64,000 nt of DNA from Rhizobium sp. Leaf306 (lineage in GTDB: Bacteria; Pseudomonadota; Alphaproteobacteria; Rhizobiales; Rhizobiaceae): assembly GCF_001423425.1 (NCBI RefSeq), contig NZ_LMNX01000001.1, positions 1,417,001 to 1,481,000 on the forward strand, written 5' to 3'. Under the pieces are notes generated by a model that was not told where the DNA came from, did not search any database, and was given only the letters and a program-made list of their open reading frames with translations. Positions 55,691 to 63,488 of the stretch are shown here, piece after piece. How positions within the stretch are numbered: the first letter of the stretch is position 1; every line of letters begins with the position of its first letter. Both the position numbers and the translations under genes were made by a program.

Positions 55691-57847
55691 TTACCAAGTG
55701 TATTTCAGCGTTGCGAGAACCGTACGGCGATCGCCGTAATAGGCGGTGTTGCTGAAGCCGTCGATCTGGCTGATATATTCCTTATCGAGCAGGTTCGTGA
55801 CGTTCGCCGAGAGAGCGACGTTGTCGCGGATCTGATATTTCACGGCTGCGTCGAACAGGACCCTCGACGGAACGGGATCCGTGTTGGCGTTATCGGCATA
55901 GGAACTGCCGACCAGGCGTCCGCCAACGCCGAGCGTCAGATCGCCGCGCGCGCCGTTTCCGGGAAGCGTGTAGTCGAACCATGCCGACGCCATATGCTTG
56001 GGAACGAGATACGGCCGGTTGCCGACGAGGGTGGGGTCGACATCCTCCTCGATCTTGGCATCCAGGTAGGAATATCCGGCGGTAAAGTTGATCCGATTGG
56101 ACAGCGCTACCTTGGCTTCCAGTTCGAGACCGCGAACGTTGATCTTTCCGACCTGGTACTGAGCCGAATAGTCCGGTGCCCATTGTGCGACGTTGGTCTG
56201 CGTCAGGTCGAACAGTGCCGCCGTGAAGAGCGCATCGATGCCGGTCGGCTCATACTTGATGCCGATTTCGTACTGCCTGCCTTCCTGCGGTTTAGGGGTG
56301 CCGATGAAGTAGCTGCGATTGGCCGCAACCGGCAGGAAGGATTCCGAGTAGTTGGCGTAGACGGATACTTCGCTTGTTGCCTTGTACGTCACACCGGCGC
56401 GCTTCGAAAAATTCTCGTCGATCGCGTCGGAGTAGGTCCCGTAGGAGGTGTTTTCTGTCTCGGCGTGATCATAACGACCGCCAACAGTGAAGATCAGCCG
56501 ATCGTCGTAGGTCAGCTCTTCCTGGATATAGAGACCCTTGGTCGTGAGATCGGATTCGGACGCAACGCCGGCACCGAATGACACGCAGCTTCGACCGCAG
56601 TATACCGGATTGCGGATATCGCCGATGCCGAGTGCAGTACCGTCAAACCGCATTTCCTCGTTGCTGTCGCGGCCGTAGTCGAAGCCGAGCAGCGTCCGGC
56701 TGTCGAAGGCACCAAAGCTCGCCTCGTACTGCAACTGGTTGTCGATATGGAAGCGCGTGGATTCGCCGTAGACTGCAAGAGCGTTCCGGCTCGTGGCTGG
56801 ATCAGCCGAATTGTAGACACTCTCGTATGTGACATCGAGTTTGGTGTACCTGGCGTTCTGGCGGAACTCGAAACCATTGCCGAAATCGTGGCGGAACTGG
56901 TAACCGATATTCTTCTCGATTACGTCCATGTTGTCGAAATCTTGCTCGCCGAGATAGGTCTCGGAATCGATGCCGGAGCCGAGCGGAATGCCGTGAGACG
57001 TGCTGCCGTCACGCTTGTTGTAGTCCATCAGAAACGTGAAGGACGTATCCGCGGTCGGAGACCAGGTCAGCGCCGGCGCGACGTAGATGCGATCGTCTTC
57101 GGTCTCGTCGATCCCTGCGTCGGCATTCTGCCACTTGCCGGTCAAACGATAGCTCCAGATACCGTCTGCATCCAGCGGGCCGCCGAAATCGGTTCCAGTC
57201 TCGACATGACCGTCGCCGAGTGTCGTGTAGACTTCGCCGAATTTCTCGTCCTGCGGAAGCTTGGTCACCGCATTGACGATACCACCCGGTCCCGACAGTC
57301 CGAACAGAGACGAGTTGGAACCCTTCAGCACTTCGATGCGCTGCATCGCATAGGGTTCGATACGGTTGGTCGTAAAATCGCCACCCGTATACATCGGCAG
57401 ACCGTCGCGATAGGTCGCGTTGCCGGTCGAGTAGAACCCGCGGATCAGATAGTGATCGTAGCGATTGTCGGAGCCGTAGATGTCAGTCGAAACACCCGGC
57501 GTATAGGCCAGAGCCTCGTCGAGCGTCGTGACGCCGCGCTTTTCCAGTTCTTCTTCCGTCACGACGGAAACCGAAGCGGGTGCATCGAGCAGAGGGGTAT
57601 CGGTCTTGCTGCTGGAACGGGAAGCCTTGGCAACGATCGTCGCATCGGGACCCACTCCATTGCCACCGCTTTCCAGCACAATCGGGGCGAGCGTTGTGCC
57701 GGTGGCATCAGCTGTCTGTGCAAGAGCCTGCAGCGGCAGCAGGATTGCCACACTGGAAAGAAGCGCTATCCGTTGGGCGCTTACCCGGCGCCCCATCGAA
57801 ATCCGTGAAAAACGATTGATTTGAAAAGGTCTTGACCGAAACGCCAC
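55691..57847 (-). CDS. TonB-dependent siderophore receptor
   Basis: About 718 residues from a GTG at 57847 (AGGGGA 7 bases upstream). ATG 57796 is an alternative with a weaker site. The signal peptide ends PLQALAQT. The plug domain has SVSVVTEEELEKRGVTTLDEALAYTPGV, and the beta-barrel ends LATLKYTW with an aromatic terminus. It imports a ferric siderophore, probably hydroxamate type, and feeds the ABC system encoded downstream. A TGA-N9-TCA iron box lies 73 bases before the GTG. Confidence 0.93.
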   Translation of the reverse strand: MAFRSRPFQINRFSRISMGRRVSAQRIALLSSVAILLPLQALAQTADATGTTLAPIVLESGGNGVGPDATIVAKASRSSSKTDTPLLDAPASVSVVTEEELEKRGVTTLDEALAYTPGVSTDIYGSDNRYDHYLIRGFYSTGNATYRDGLPMYTGGDFTTNRIEPYAMQRIEVLKGSNSSLFGLSGPGGIVNAVTKLPQDEKFGEVYTTLGDGHVETGTDFGGPLDADGIWSYRLTGKWQNADAGIDETEDDRIYVAPALTWSPTADTSFTFLMDYNKRDGSTSHGIPLGSGIDSETYLGEQDFDNMDVIEKNIGYQFRHDFGNGFEFRQNARYTKLDVTYESVYNSADPATSRNALAVYGESTRFHIDNQLQYEASFGAFDSRTLLGFDYGRDSNEEMRFDGTALGIGDIRNPVYCGRSCVSFGAGVASESDLTTKGLYIQEELTYDDRLIFTVGGRYDHAETENTSYGTYSDAIDENFSKRAGVTYKATSEVSVYANYSESFLPVAANRSYFIGTPKPQEGRQYEIGIKYEPTGIDALFTAALFDLTQTNVAQWAPDYSAQYQVGKINVRGLELEAKVALSNRINFTAGYSYLDAKIEEDVDPTLVGNRPYLVPKHMASAWFDYTLPGNGARGDLTLGVGGRLVGSSYADNANTDPVPSRVLFDAAVKYQIRDNVALSANVTNLLDKEYISQIDGFSNTAYYGDRRTVLATLKYTW

Positions 57848-57919
57848 GCGAAATTCCCCTCGTACTAAAATTCCTGCCACGACGCCCCGCCGCTTCAGAC
57901 CAAGCGGCAAGGAAAATCA

Positions 57920-57934
57920 TGATTATTTTGATCA
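57920..57934. promoter_or_regulatory. IRO box (RirA site) before the TonB receptor gene
   Basis: TGA-TTATTTTGA-TCA matches the TGA-N9-TCA iron-responsive box that RirA uses in Rhizobiales. It is 73 bases upstream of the receptor GTG. With enough iron, RirA should repress the receptor and the downstream ABC genes. Confidence 0.65.
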
Positions 57935-58090
57935 GGAATTATCGGGAGGGCTTTTGCAAGTCAACGGTTGAACTCTTTTGCTCAAAGCAAGAGTTGCCCG
58001 GAACGGAAACGCGAGGTCAAACTGTGGCAGGAATGTCATAGCGGGGGCGCTGGCTGTCCGTGCTTCCGGGATAGGACAGGGCTGCCTAAG

Positions 58091-58555
58091 CTAGCTCCGC
58101 TCTGCCAGCGCGTTCAATTTCGCACCCTCGAGACGGTAGAAGATGTGGGTTTCCTTCCGCTCGCCGCCGAGGTCGTCGTAGAACTTCAAAAGCCGCTGGT
58201 TCGTGCGCGCCGCCGTCCAATCGACGCGGCCAAACTTCCGTTCGACGGCAATCGCTGCAAGCCGCTGCATCAGTTTGATACCAACCTCTTGGCCCCGCTC
58301 GGAAGCTGACACGAAAAGCTCTTTGAGGAACAGGCCCGGCACCAGGCCGGGACCGGGAAAGATCGAAGCGAAGGCGGCAAAGCCGATCACGCGGCTGGTT
58401 CCGGCGACGATGATCTCGGTATTGAGCGGCCGGTTGAGAATCCCCGCGACGATTGCTTCCCGCGGAGGGCAGAACACGCCGTAATAGCCCTGCATTTCCT
58501 CGAGCAGTCCCGCAAGTTCATCGGTGTCCCCGGCGCTAAACGGACGAATATGCAT
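58091..58555 (-). CDS. GNAT family N-acetyltransferase
   Basis: 154 residues from ATG 58555. The GNAT fold shows LKELFVSASERGQEVGIKLMQRLAAIA (about 88-114), where motif A (Q/RxxGxG/A) reads RGQEVG, for acetyl-CoA binding. FYDDLGGERKETHIFYRL closes the fold. The substrate is unknown. Confidence 0.85.
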   Translation of the reverse strand: MHIRPFSAGDTDELAGLLEEMQGYYGVFCPPREAIVAGILNRPLNTEIIVAGTSRVIGFAAFASIFPGPGLVPGLFLKELFVSASERGQEVGIKLMQRLAAIAVERKFGRVDWTAARTNQRLLKFYDDLGGERKETHIFYRLEGAKLNALAERS

Positions 58556-58603
58556 GATTTTTGCCCTGTTGGGATACGTGTGATCGTCCGGCAGAAAAAT
58601 CAA

Positions 58604-58897
58604 TCAGCGCGGATCGTGATATCCTTCCAGCCAAAGTGCGCGACGGTCAAGATCATCCGGGTAAGGGCAGGTGTCCAGCGTGTTGCCGCTTGCCGCGGAC
58701 CTCCGGCCTTCTTTCAGGATGATCAGCCGTTCCGAATCCGTCAGTGTATCAGGCTGGACTGCGGTGCTGTCGATGGCTACTTCCACCCGCACCCCCTGTC
58801 CACGCAACGCATCGATCGAAGAGACGGCATCCTGCGCCGTTGCGAAACTTTCCCGAATGATCTGATCGCCTCGGACGGCCCTTAACTCGTAGGTCAT
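58604..58897 (-). CDS. Hypothetical protein with a general-stress-type promoter
   Basis: 97 residues with AGGAG upstream of ATG 58897. The first half (MTYELRAVRGDQIIRESFATAQDAVSSIDALRGQGVRVEVAIDS) looks like a small alpha/beta unit. The end is polar and rich in Asp and Arg. No domain is recognised. A GGAAC-N17-TGTT element lies directly upstream, so it may be part of the EcfG regulon. Confidence 0.65.
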   Translation of the reverse strand: MTYELRAVRGDQIIRESFATAQDAVSSIDALRGQGVRVEVAIDSTAVQPDTLTDSERLIILKEGRRSAASGNTLDTCPYPDDLDRRALWLEGYHDPR

Positions 58898-58919
58898 GGC
58901 GCATCTCTCCTTGTTGTCA

Positions 58920-58947
58920 GAAACAGAGGAGATGCGGTTATTGTTCC
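58920..58947 (-). promoter_or_regulatory. EcfG-like promoter
   Basis: On the - strand: GGAAC (58947-58943), 17 bases, TGTT (58925-58922). The consensus for the alphaproteobacterial general-stress sigma factor is GGAAC-N16/17-CGTT, so one -10 base deviates. It ends 23 bases before the start codon. Confidence 0.5.
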
Positions 58948-58970
58948 GGCCGCCTAACGCTTCCGCTAAG

Positions 58971-60473
58971 CTAATTTTTCTGCCCGACCGAGCGGCCTGC
59001 CCCGTCCGGGAACGTTAGCTTGGCATGCGCCTGCGCAATCGGCGCAAGCTTTGCCATCACTTCCGGAGGAGCGACCACGGATTTGCCGGCGCTTGCATCC
59101 ACATGCAGCATCAGCTGCTCTGCCGTCGCGATGATGCCGTCAGTCTTCGAGTCGTGAATGGTCGAGAAAAATCGGACGCGCTTTTCGTCGACGGACAGGA
59201 TCTGCAGTGTGGCGTAGATCGCCTGGCCGAGCTTGGCCTCGCCCAGATGCCGGATATGCGTCTCGACCGTGTAATAGCTGTGGCCCGCCTCGACATACGC
59301 GAAGTCGACGCCGATCAGGCGCAGCAGGGCATCGGACGTGTCGCCGAACACCTGGAGGTATCGGTGCTCCGTCATGTGGCCATTGTAATCGACCCAGGCG
59401 GCGTTGACCTTGGTATCGACCAGCCGCAGCGGGGCCGAGGTGTCGACGGACAGGCTTGCGCCGTTGCCGTTTCCGCCGCCTTCAGACCAGAGATGCGTCT
59501 CGAACTCGGAGAGGATCTTTCCGGCGCCCCAGCCCTTGCCGCCGTCGCCAGCTTTCAGCGCCTGCATGATGCCTACCAAGTTTTCGTCCCGGATGCGTTC
59601 CAGATCGCGGATGCCATAGGCGCCGGACTGGGCATCCGATTGGGCTGCGATCTTGTCGACCAGGGCGTCATCGAGATCGACCACGTCGGTCAGCTTGGTC
59701 CAGGGCCAGGCGAGGCAGGGGCCGAACTGCGCCAGAAAATGCCGCATGCCCGCTTCGCCACCCGCAATGCGGTAGGTTTCGAACAGTCCCATCTGCGCCC
59801 AGCGCATGCCGAAGGAATAGCGGATCACATCGTCGAGTGTCTCGGTATCGCAGATATCGTCATGGATCAGCCACAGCGCCTCACGCCAGAAGGCTTCCAG
59901 CAGACGGTCGCCGACAAAGGCTTCGATCTCCTTCTTGAGGATCACGCCCTTCATGCCAATCGGCGCCAGCCGCTCGCGGGCGAGAAGCAGGGTCTCCGGG
60001 CTTGTGCGTTCGCCGCCGACCAGTTCGGCCAGCGGCAGGAGGTAGACAGGGTTGTAGGGATGCGCGACGAACATACGCTCGGGATGCCGCATGTCGCGCT
60101 GCAGTTGCGTCGGCATCAGTCCTGAAGTGGACGATCCGATCAGCGCCTTCGGATCGGCAGCCGCATCGATTTTCGTCAGCACGCCACGCTTCAGGTCCAG
60201 CCGTTCCGGGACGCTTTCCTGGATCCAGTCGGCGCCTGCGACCGCCTCCTCCAGCGTCGCGCAGAACGTGAGTTTTCCCCGAGGTGGCAGCGGCGCCATG
60301 GTCAGCATGCCATAGGCGCGCTCCGCATTGGCCACCACCTCCGTGACGATGCGCTCGGCATCGGGGTGCGGATCGAAGATGGAAACGTCGATGCCGCCAA
60401 GCAGGAAACGCGCGGCCCAGGCGCCACCGATGACACCGCCGCCGATACAGGCTGCCTTCTTGATCTTGCTCAT
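58971..60473 (-). CDS. lcdH: L-carnitine dehydrogenase / betainyl-CoA thioesterase fusion
   Basis: 500 residues from ATG 60473 (AAGGTG 7 bases upstream, rather than GTG 60482). The N-terminal 320 residues are a 3-hydroxyacyl-CoA-dehydrogenase-like carnitine dehydrogenase with NAD motif GGGVIGGAWAARFL. The C-terminal part (about 345-480, NAAWVDYNGHMTEHRYLQVFGD) is a hot-dog thioesterase. Together they turn carnitine into dehydrocarnitine and release betaine from betainyl-CoA, the step after the cleavage enzyme encoded upstream. The fusion is known in rhizobia. Confidence 0.93.
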   Translation of the reverse strand: MSKIKKAACIGGGVIGGAWAARFLLGGIDVSIFDPHPDAERIVTEVVANAERAYGMLTMAPLPPRGKLTFCATLEEAVAGADWIQESVPERLDLKRGVLTKIDAAADPKALIGSSTSGLMPTQLQRDMRHPERMFVAHPYNPVYLLPLAELVGGERTSPETLLLARERLAPIGMKGVILKKEIEAFVGDRLLEAFWREALWLIHDDICDTETLDDVIRYSFGMRWAQMGLFETYRIAGGEAGMRHFLAQFGPCLAWPWTKLTDVVDLDDALVDKIAAQSDAQSGAYGIRDLERIRDENLVGIMQALKAGDGGKGWGAGKILSEFETHLWSEGGGNGNGASLSVDTSAPLRLVDTKVNAAWVDYNGHMTEHRYLQVFGDTSDALLRLIGVDFAYVEAGHSYYTVETHIRHLGEAKLGQAIYATLQILSVDEKRVRFFSTIHDSKTDGIIATAEQLMLHVDASAGKSVVAPPEVMAKLAPIAQAHAKLTFPDGAGRSVGQKN

Positions 60474-60478
60474 GCCGG

Positions 60479-61384
60479 TCACCTTTTCTGCAGCTTGAGT
60501 TTTTCGCGCACCTCGGCCGGGCCGATGATCTTTGCGCCCATGCCCTCGATCACACCGACCGCTTTTTCGACGAGCTGCGCATTGGTCGCGAGTTGCCCCT
60601 TGCCGGCATAGAGATTGTCTTCAAGACCGACCCGCACATTGCCGCCGGCCAGCACCGCTGCCGCCGGATAGGCAAGCGCGTTGCGGCCGATCGAGAAGGC
60701 CGAGAACGTCCAGGTTTTCGGAACGTTGTTGACCATGGCCATGAACGTGTTCAGGTCGTCGGGCGCGCCCCATGGAATTCCCATGCAGAGCTGGATCAGC
60801 ACCGGATCCTCGATCAGGCCTTCCTCGACGAGTTGCTTGGCAAACCACAGATGGCCGGTATCGAAAGCCTCGATCTCGGGACGGACGCCAAGCGCCGTCA
60901 TCTGCCTTGCCATTTCGCGCAGCATCGACGGCGTGTTGGTCATGACGTAATCGCCGAGCGAGAAATTCATGGTGCCGCAGTCGAGCGTGCAGATCTCCGG
61001 CAGGCACTCCGCCACATGCGCCACACGCTCGGTCGCGCCGGCCATGTCGGTTCCATCAGGATTGACCGGGAACGGCGCTTCGACATTGCCGAACACGAGA
61101 TCGCCGCCCATGCCGGCGGTGAGGTTCAGGACCACATCGACATCGGCCGAGCGGATGCGATCGGTCACTTCCCTGTAGAGTTCGATATTGCGGGCCGCAG
61201 CACCGGTTTCCGGGTTGCGCACATGGCAGTGAACCACGGCGGCTCCCGCCTTCGCCGCGTCGATCGCAGAATCGGCGATCTGCTTCGGCGTGATGGGCAC
61301 GTGTGACGATCGTGATGTCGTATCTCCGGCACCCGTCACGGCGCAGGTTATGAAAACCTCGCGGTTCATCTCAAGCGGCATCAT
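60479..61384 (-). CDS. BKACE-family enzyme, probable dehydrocarnitine cleavage enzyme
   Basis: 301 residues from ATG 61384, or possibly ATG 61381. GGAG lies 3 and 6 bases upstream respectively. The beta-keto acid cleavage fold has the zinc motif HCHVRNPETG (about 51-60) and later GNVRVGLEDNLY with the third ligand. BKACE enzymes split a beta-keto acid with acetyl-CoA to give acetoacetate and a CoA ester. Context with lcdH and its regulator points to dehydrocarnitine, giving betainyl-CoA. Confidence 0.9.
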   Translation of the reverse strand: MMPLEMNREVFITCAVTGAGDTTSRSSHVPITPKQIADSAIDAAKAGAAVVHCHVRNPETGAAARNIELYREVTDRIRSADVDVVLNLTAGMGGDLVFGNVEAPFPVNPDGTDMAGATERVAHVAECLPEICTLDCGTMNFSLGDYVMTNTPSMLREMARQMTALGVRPEIEAFDTGHLWFAKQLVEEGLIEDPVLIQLCMGIPWGAPDDLNTFMAMVNNVPKTWTFSAFSIGRNALAYPAAAVLAGGNVRVGLEDNLYAGKGQLATNAQLVEKAVGVIEGMGAKIIGPAEVREKLKLQKR

Positions 61385-61427
61385 ATGCTCCTTCTGATTG
61401 AGCGTATTACGACCGAGAGGCGGATGG

Positions 61428-61466
61428 AATGCTTTGCATTATCGGAGCCATTTCATACACTATCGG
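61428..61466. promoter_or_regulatory. Candidate regulator site between carnitine genes and cdhR
   Basis: AATGC-TTT-GCATT (61428-61440) is a small palindrome. TATCGG occurs twice (61440-61445 and 61461-61466) as a direct repeat 21 bases apart, two helical turns, as AraC-type regulators often bind. It lies between the two divergent start codons. Confidence 0.35.
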
Positions 61467-61488
61467 CAATCAGCACGGATTACGGTGA

Positions 61489-62475
61489 ATGAGCCAAAAG
61501 GCCCCCAGTCAGCACTTCGATATCCTTCTTCTGCCAGAGACCAACCTCATCCTTCTGGCGTCTGTGATCGAACCGTTGCGGGCTGCAAATCGCATTGCCG
61601 GGGGCGACCTCTATCGCTGGACACTGCATTCTCCTGATGGAACGCCGGTCGACACGACATGCGGAATACCGATCGCGGTGGCTGGCGCGTTTCGACCGGC
61701 AAGGGAAACGGACCCGCTGTTCGTCTTGTCGAGTTATGACTGGAAGAAAAGCGTCACGAACGACCTGAAGGCGCAGCTTGCTCGCACAGCGAGACATCGA
61801 AGCCTGATCGCGGGTATTGAGACCGGAACCTTCGTGCTGGCCGAGGCTGGCCTGCTGAACGGGTCGCGTGCAACCATCCACTGGGAGGATCTGGAGGCCT
61901 TTTCGCTGGTTTATCCGGAGGTCGAGCTTGTTCGAGACCGCTTCGTGATCGACAGCAAGCGCATTACGACAGGCGGACCGGTTCCGACGCTCGACCTGAT
62001 GCTGGAACTGATCCGCAGGGCCCATGGCCATACGCTGGCGCTCGAAGTGTCCAGGCTGTTTCTCTATGAATACGGTCACCGCCTAGACCGCGAGCATGGT
62101 TCAGCCGTCACTCCCGTCAGACATGGACGCGACGCCAGAGTTCAGGCGGCGGTGCGATTGATGGAGGAGACTGTCGATGCTCCCTTGGTTCTCACCAGGC
62201 TCGCAAAGCGCGTCGGTGTAAGCGCGCGGCATCTTCAAGACATGTTCCAGACAACGATGGGTGTGGGACCACACACTCATTATATTGCCCTGCGTCTGAA
62301 CGCAGCCCGACGAAAGGTCATCGAGACCTCAGCAGCAATCGCCGACATCGCCGCCGAGACCGGTTTCAACTCGGCTTCCGCCCTATCGCGCAGCTACAGG
62401 GCGCAGTATCGCGAAAGTCCGAGTGAGACGCGACGGCGAGTCAAGCGCCGCGATCCTGTTATTTCTTCAGGATGA
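61489..62475 (+). CDS. cdhR: GATase1/AraC-type regulator of carnitine genes
   Basis: 328 residues. The N-terminal DJ-1/PfpI-like domain (about 5-185, HFDILLLPETNLILLASVIEPLRAANRIAGG) is an amidotransferase-like fold used for ligand sensing. The C-terminal AraC HTH (about 215-320) has LTRLAKRVGVSARHLQDMFQTTMG and IADIAAETGFNSASALSRSYRAQYRESPSETRRR. It is divergent from the carnitine genes, like CdhR of pseudomonads. Naming follows that context. Its last 17 bases overlap the YqaE gene on the other strand. Confidence 0.85.
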   Translation: MSQKAPSQHFDILLLPETNLILLASVIEPLRAANRIAGGDLYRWTLHSPDGTPVDTTCGIPIAVAGAFRPARETDPLFVLSSYDWKKSVTNDLKAQLARTARHRSLIAGIETGTFVLAEAGLLNGSRATIHWEDLEAFSLVYPEVELVRDRFVIDSKRITTGGPVPTLDLMLELIRRAHGHTLALEVSRLFLYEYGHRLDREHGSAVTPVRHGRDARVQAAVRLMEETVDAPLVLTRLAKRVGVSARHLQDMFQTTMGVGPHTHYIALRLNAARRKVIETSAAIADIAAETGFNSASALSRSYRAQYRESPSETRRRVKRRDPVISSG

Positions 62476-62617
62476 CCCACAGCGCGTGCACGATACCCGG
62501 AAGAAAGCCGCACAGGGTGAGGAGGATGTTCAGCCAGAAGTGGAGGCCGAGGCCGACCTGCAGGAACACGCCGAGCGGCGGCAGGAGGAAGGCAAAAAGG
62601 ATGCGGATGATGTCCAA
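62459..62617 (-). CDS. YqaE/Pmp3 family small membrane protein
   Basis: 52 residues, with a TTG start at 62617 (GGAGAG upstream). The sequence begins with DIIRILFAFLLPPLGVFLQV, continues GLHFWLNILLTLCGFLPGIVHALWVIL and ends KK. It has two membrane helices with the PPLGVF and GFLPGIVHA motifs of Pmp3/YqaE proteolipids. In other organisms these are stress-induced and affect membrane potential or salt tolerance. An EcfG-like element lies upstream. It converges with cdhR with a 17-base overlap. Confidence 0.88.
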   Translation of the reverse strand: MDIIRILFAFLLPPLGVFLQVGLGLHFWLNILLTLCGFLPGIVHALWVILKK

Positions 62618-62649
62618 AATTATCTCTCCGAATGATCAATGGCGCAAGA

Positions 62650-62674
62650 TAACGTGCAGTGCAGCGAAAAGTTC
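62650..62674 (-). promoter_or_regulatory. EcfG-like promoter of the YqaE gene
   Basis: On the - strand: TGAAC (62674-62670), 16 bases, CGTT (62653-62650). One base of the GGAAC -35 deviates. It lies 33 bases before the TTG start. Confidence 0.5.
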
Positions 62675-62722
62675 ATTTTCCCGCTCTGCGGTCGAGGTGC
62701 GTGGCGAGGCGCTTTCGAGCGC

Positions 62723-63223
62723 CTACCGGGTTAAGTTGATGCTGCTGGTTACGACCGTCTTGCCCGTGCTCGGATCCTTGTCGACCGTCTGTAGACGCAG
62801 GCTGCCAGCACCGCGCGATTCGATTGTCATATTGGCAGTCCGATCGCCGTTGATGACACGTGCCCAACGGACGGACAGATTGATCCGGTTGCCGGATTGT
62901 CTTCCCGAAAGGGTCGAAGGCTGACCGGAAGGGCCGGTATAGGTGCCGCGGTAGCCATTGCCGCTTTCCTGAAGTGTGGCGGATATTTTGCGCTGGACGA
63001 CCAGCAGGCCGCGGCAGGTGCCGTCCATCGAAAACGCCGTGCGCCCACCCGACATATCGAATTTGCACGTCACGTTGATCGGCTTTGCGCCGATGCGCGT
63101 CACGACGGTGCCAACGCCGGTCCAGCTGCCCTTGAGCGTGGGAAGAAAGGAAGACTCCTGTGCCGATACGGGCAAGCTGAGAAGGCTGGCGATGCAGGCG
63201 ATGATCGGGCGGCGAAAGCGCAT
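62723..63223 (-). CDS. Secreted hypothetical protein, stress-regulated
   Basis: 166 residues from ATG 63223 (GGAG upstream). A signal peptide (about 1-22) ends PVSAQE. The mature part is beta-rich, with GSWTGVGTVVTRIGAKPINVTCKFDMSGGRTAFSMDGTCRGLLVVQRKI, one Cys pair, and a GNGYRGTYTGPSGQPSTLSGRQ repeat-like stretch. I recognise no named family. A perfect GGAAC-N17-CGTT element precedes it. Role unknown, envelope location inferred. Confidence 0.75.
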   Translation of the reverse strand: MRFRRPIIACIASLLSLPVSAQESSFLPTLKGSWTGVGTVVTRIGAKPINVTCKFDMSGGRTAFSMDGTCRGLLVVQRKISATLQESGNGYRGTYTGPSGQPSTLSGRQSGNRINLSVRWARVINGDRTANMTIESRGAGSLRLQTVDKDPSTGKTVVTSSINLTR

Positions 63224-63251
63224 GGGTTGGCTCCATCTGAGATTGCTACCC

Positions 63252-63277
63252 AACGTCGCAAACGCGTTTGGAGTTCC
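63252..63277 (-). promoter_or_regulatory. EcfG promoter (exact consensus)
   Basis: On the - strand: GGAAC (63277-63273), 17 bases, CGTT (63255-63252). Both elements match the general-stress consensus exactly. It ends 29 bases before ATG 63223. Confidence 0.7.
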
Positions 63278-63422
63278 CCTCCTCCAAAGCAGGATCCGGC
63301 GGAGCCTGAACGAGAACTGTGACGGGCTCGAATGCGGGACGCTGCCCTTGATCCTGGAGCTCCTGTTAAGAGACGCCGGCGACCGGGGTCTCTCCATGCG
63401 GTCACTTTTGACGTCCGGATTG

Positions 63423-63447
63423 GGAACCACGATTTACGTTTGCCGTT
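63423..63447 (+). promoter_or_regulatory. EcfG promoter (exact consensus) of the SDR gene
   Basis: GGAAC (63423-63427), 16 bases, CGTT (63444-63447). It matches the general-stress consensus and ends 41 bases before ATG 63489. Confidence 0.68.
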
Positions 63448-63488
63448 TGCCCTTCGCCGATTTTCGCGTCGCAGCAAGGAATGTGCTC

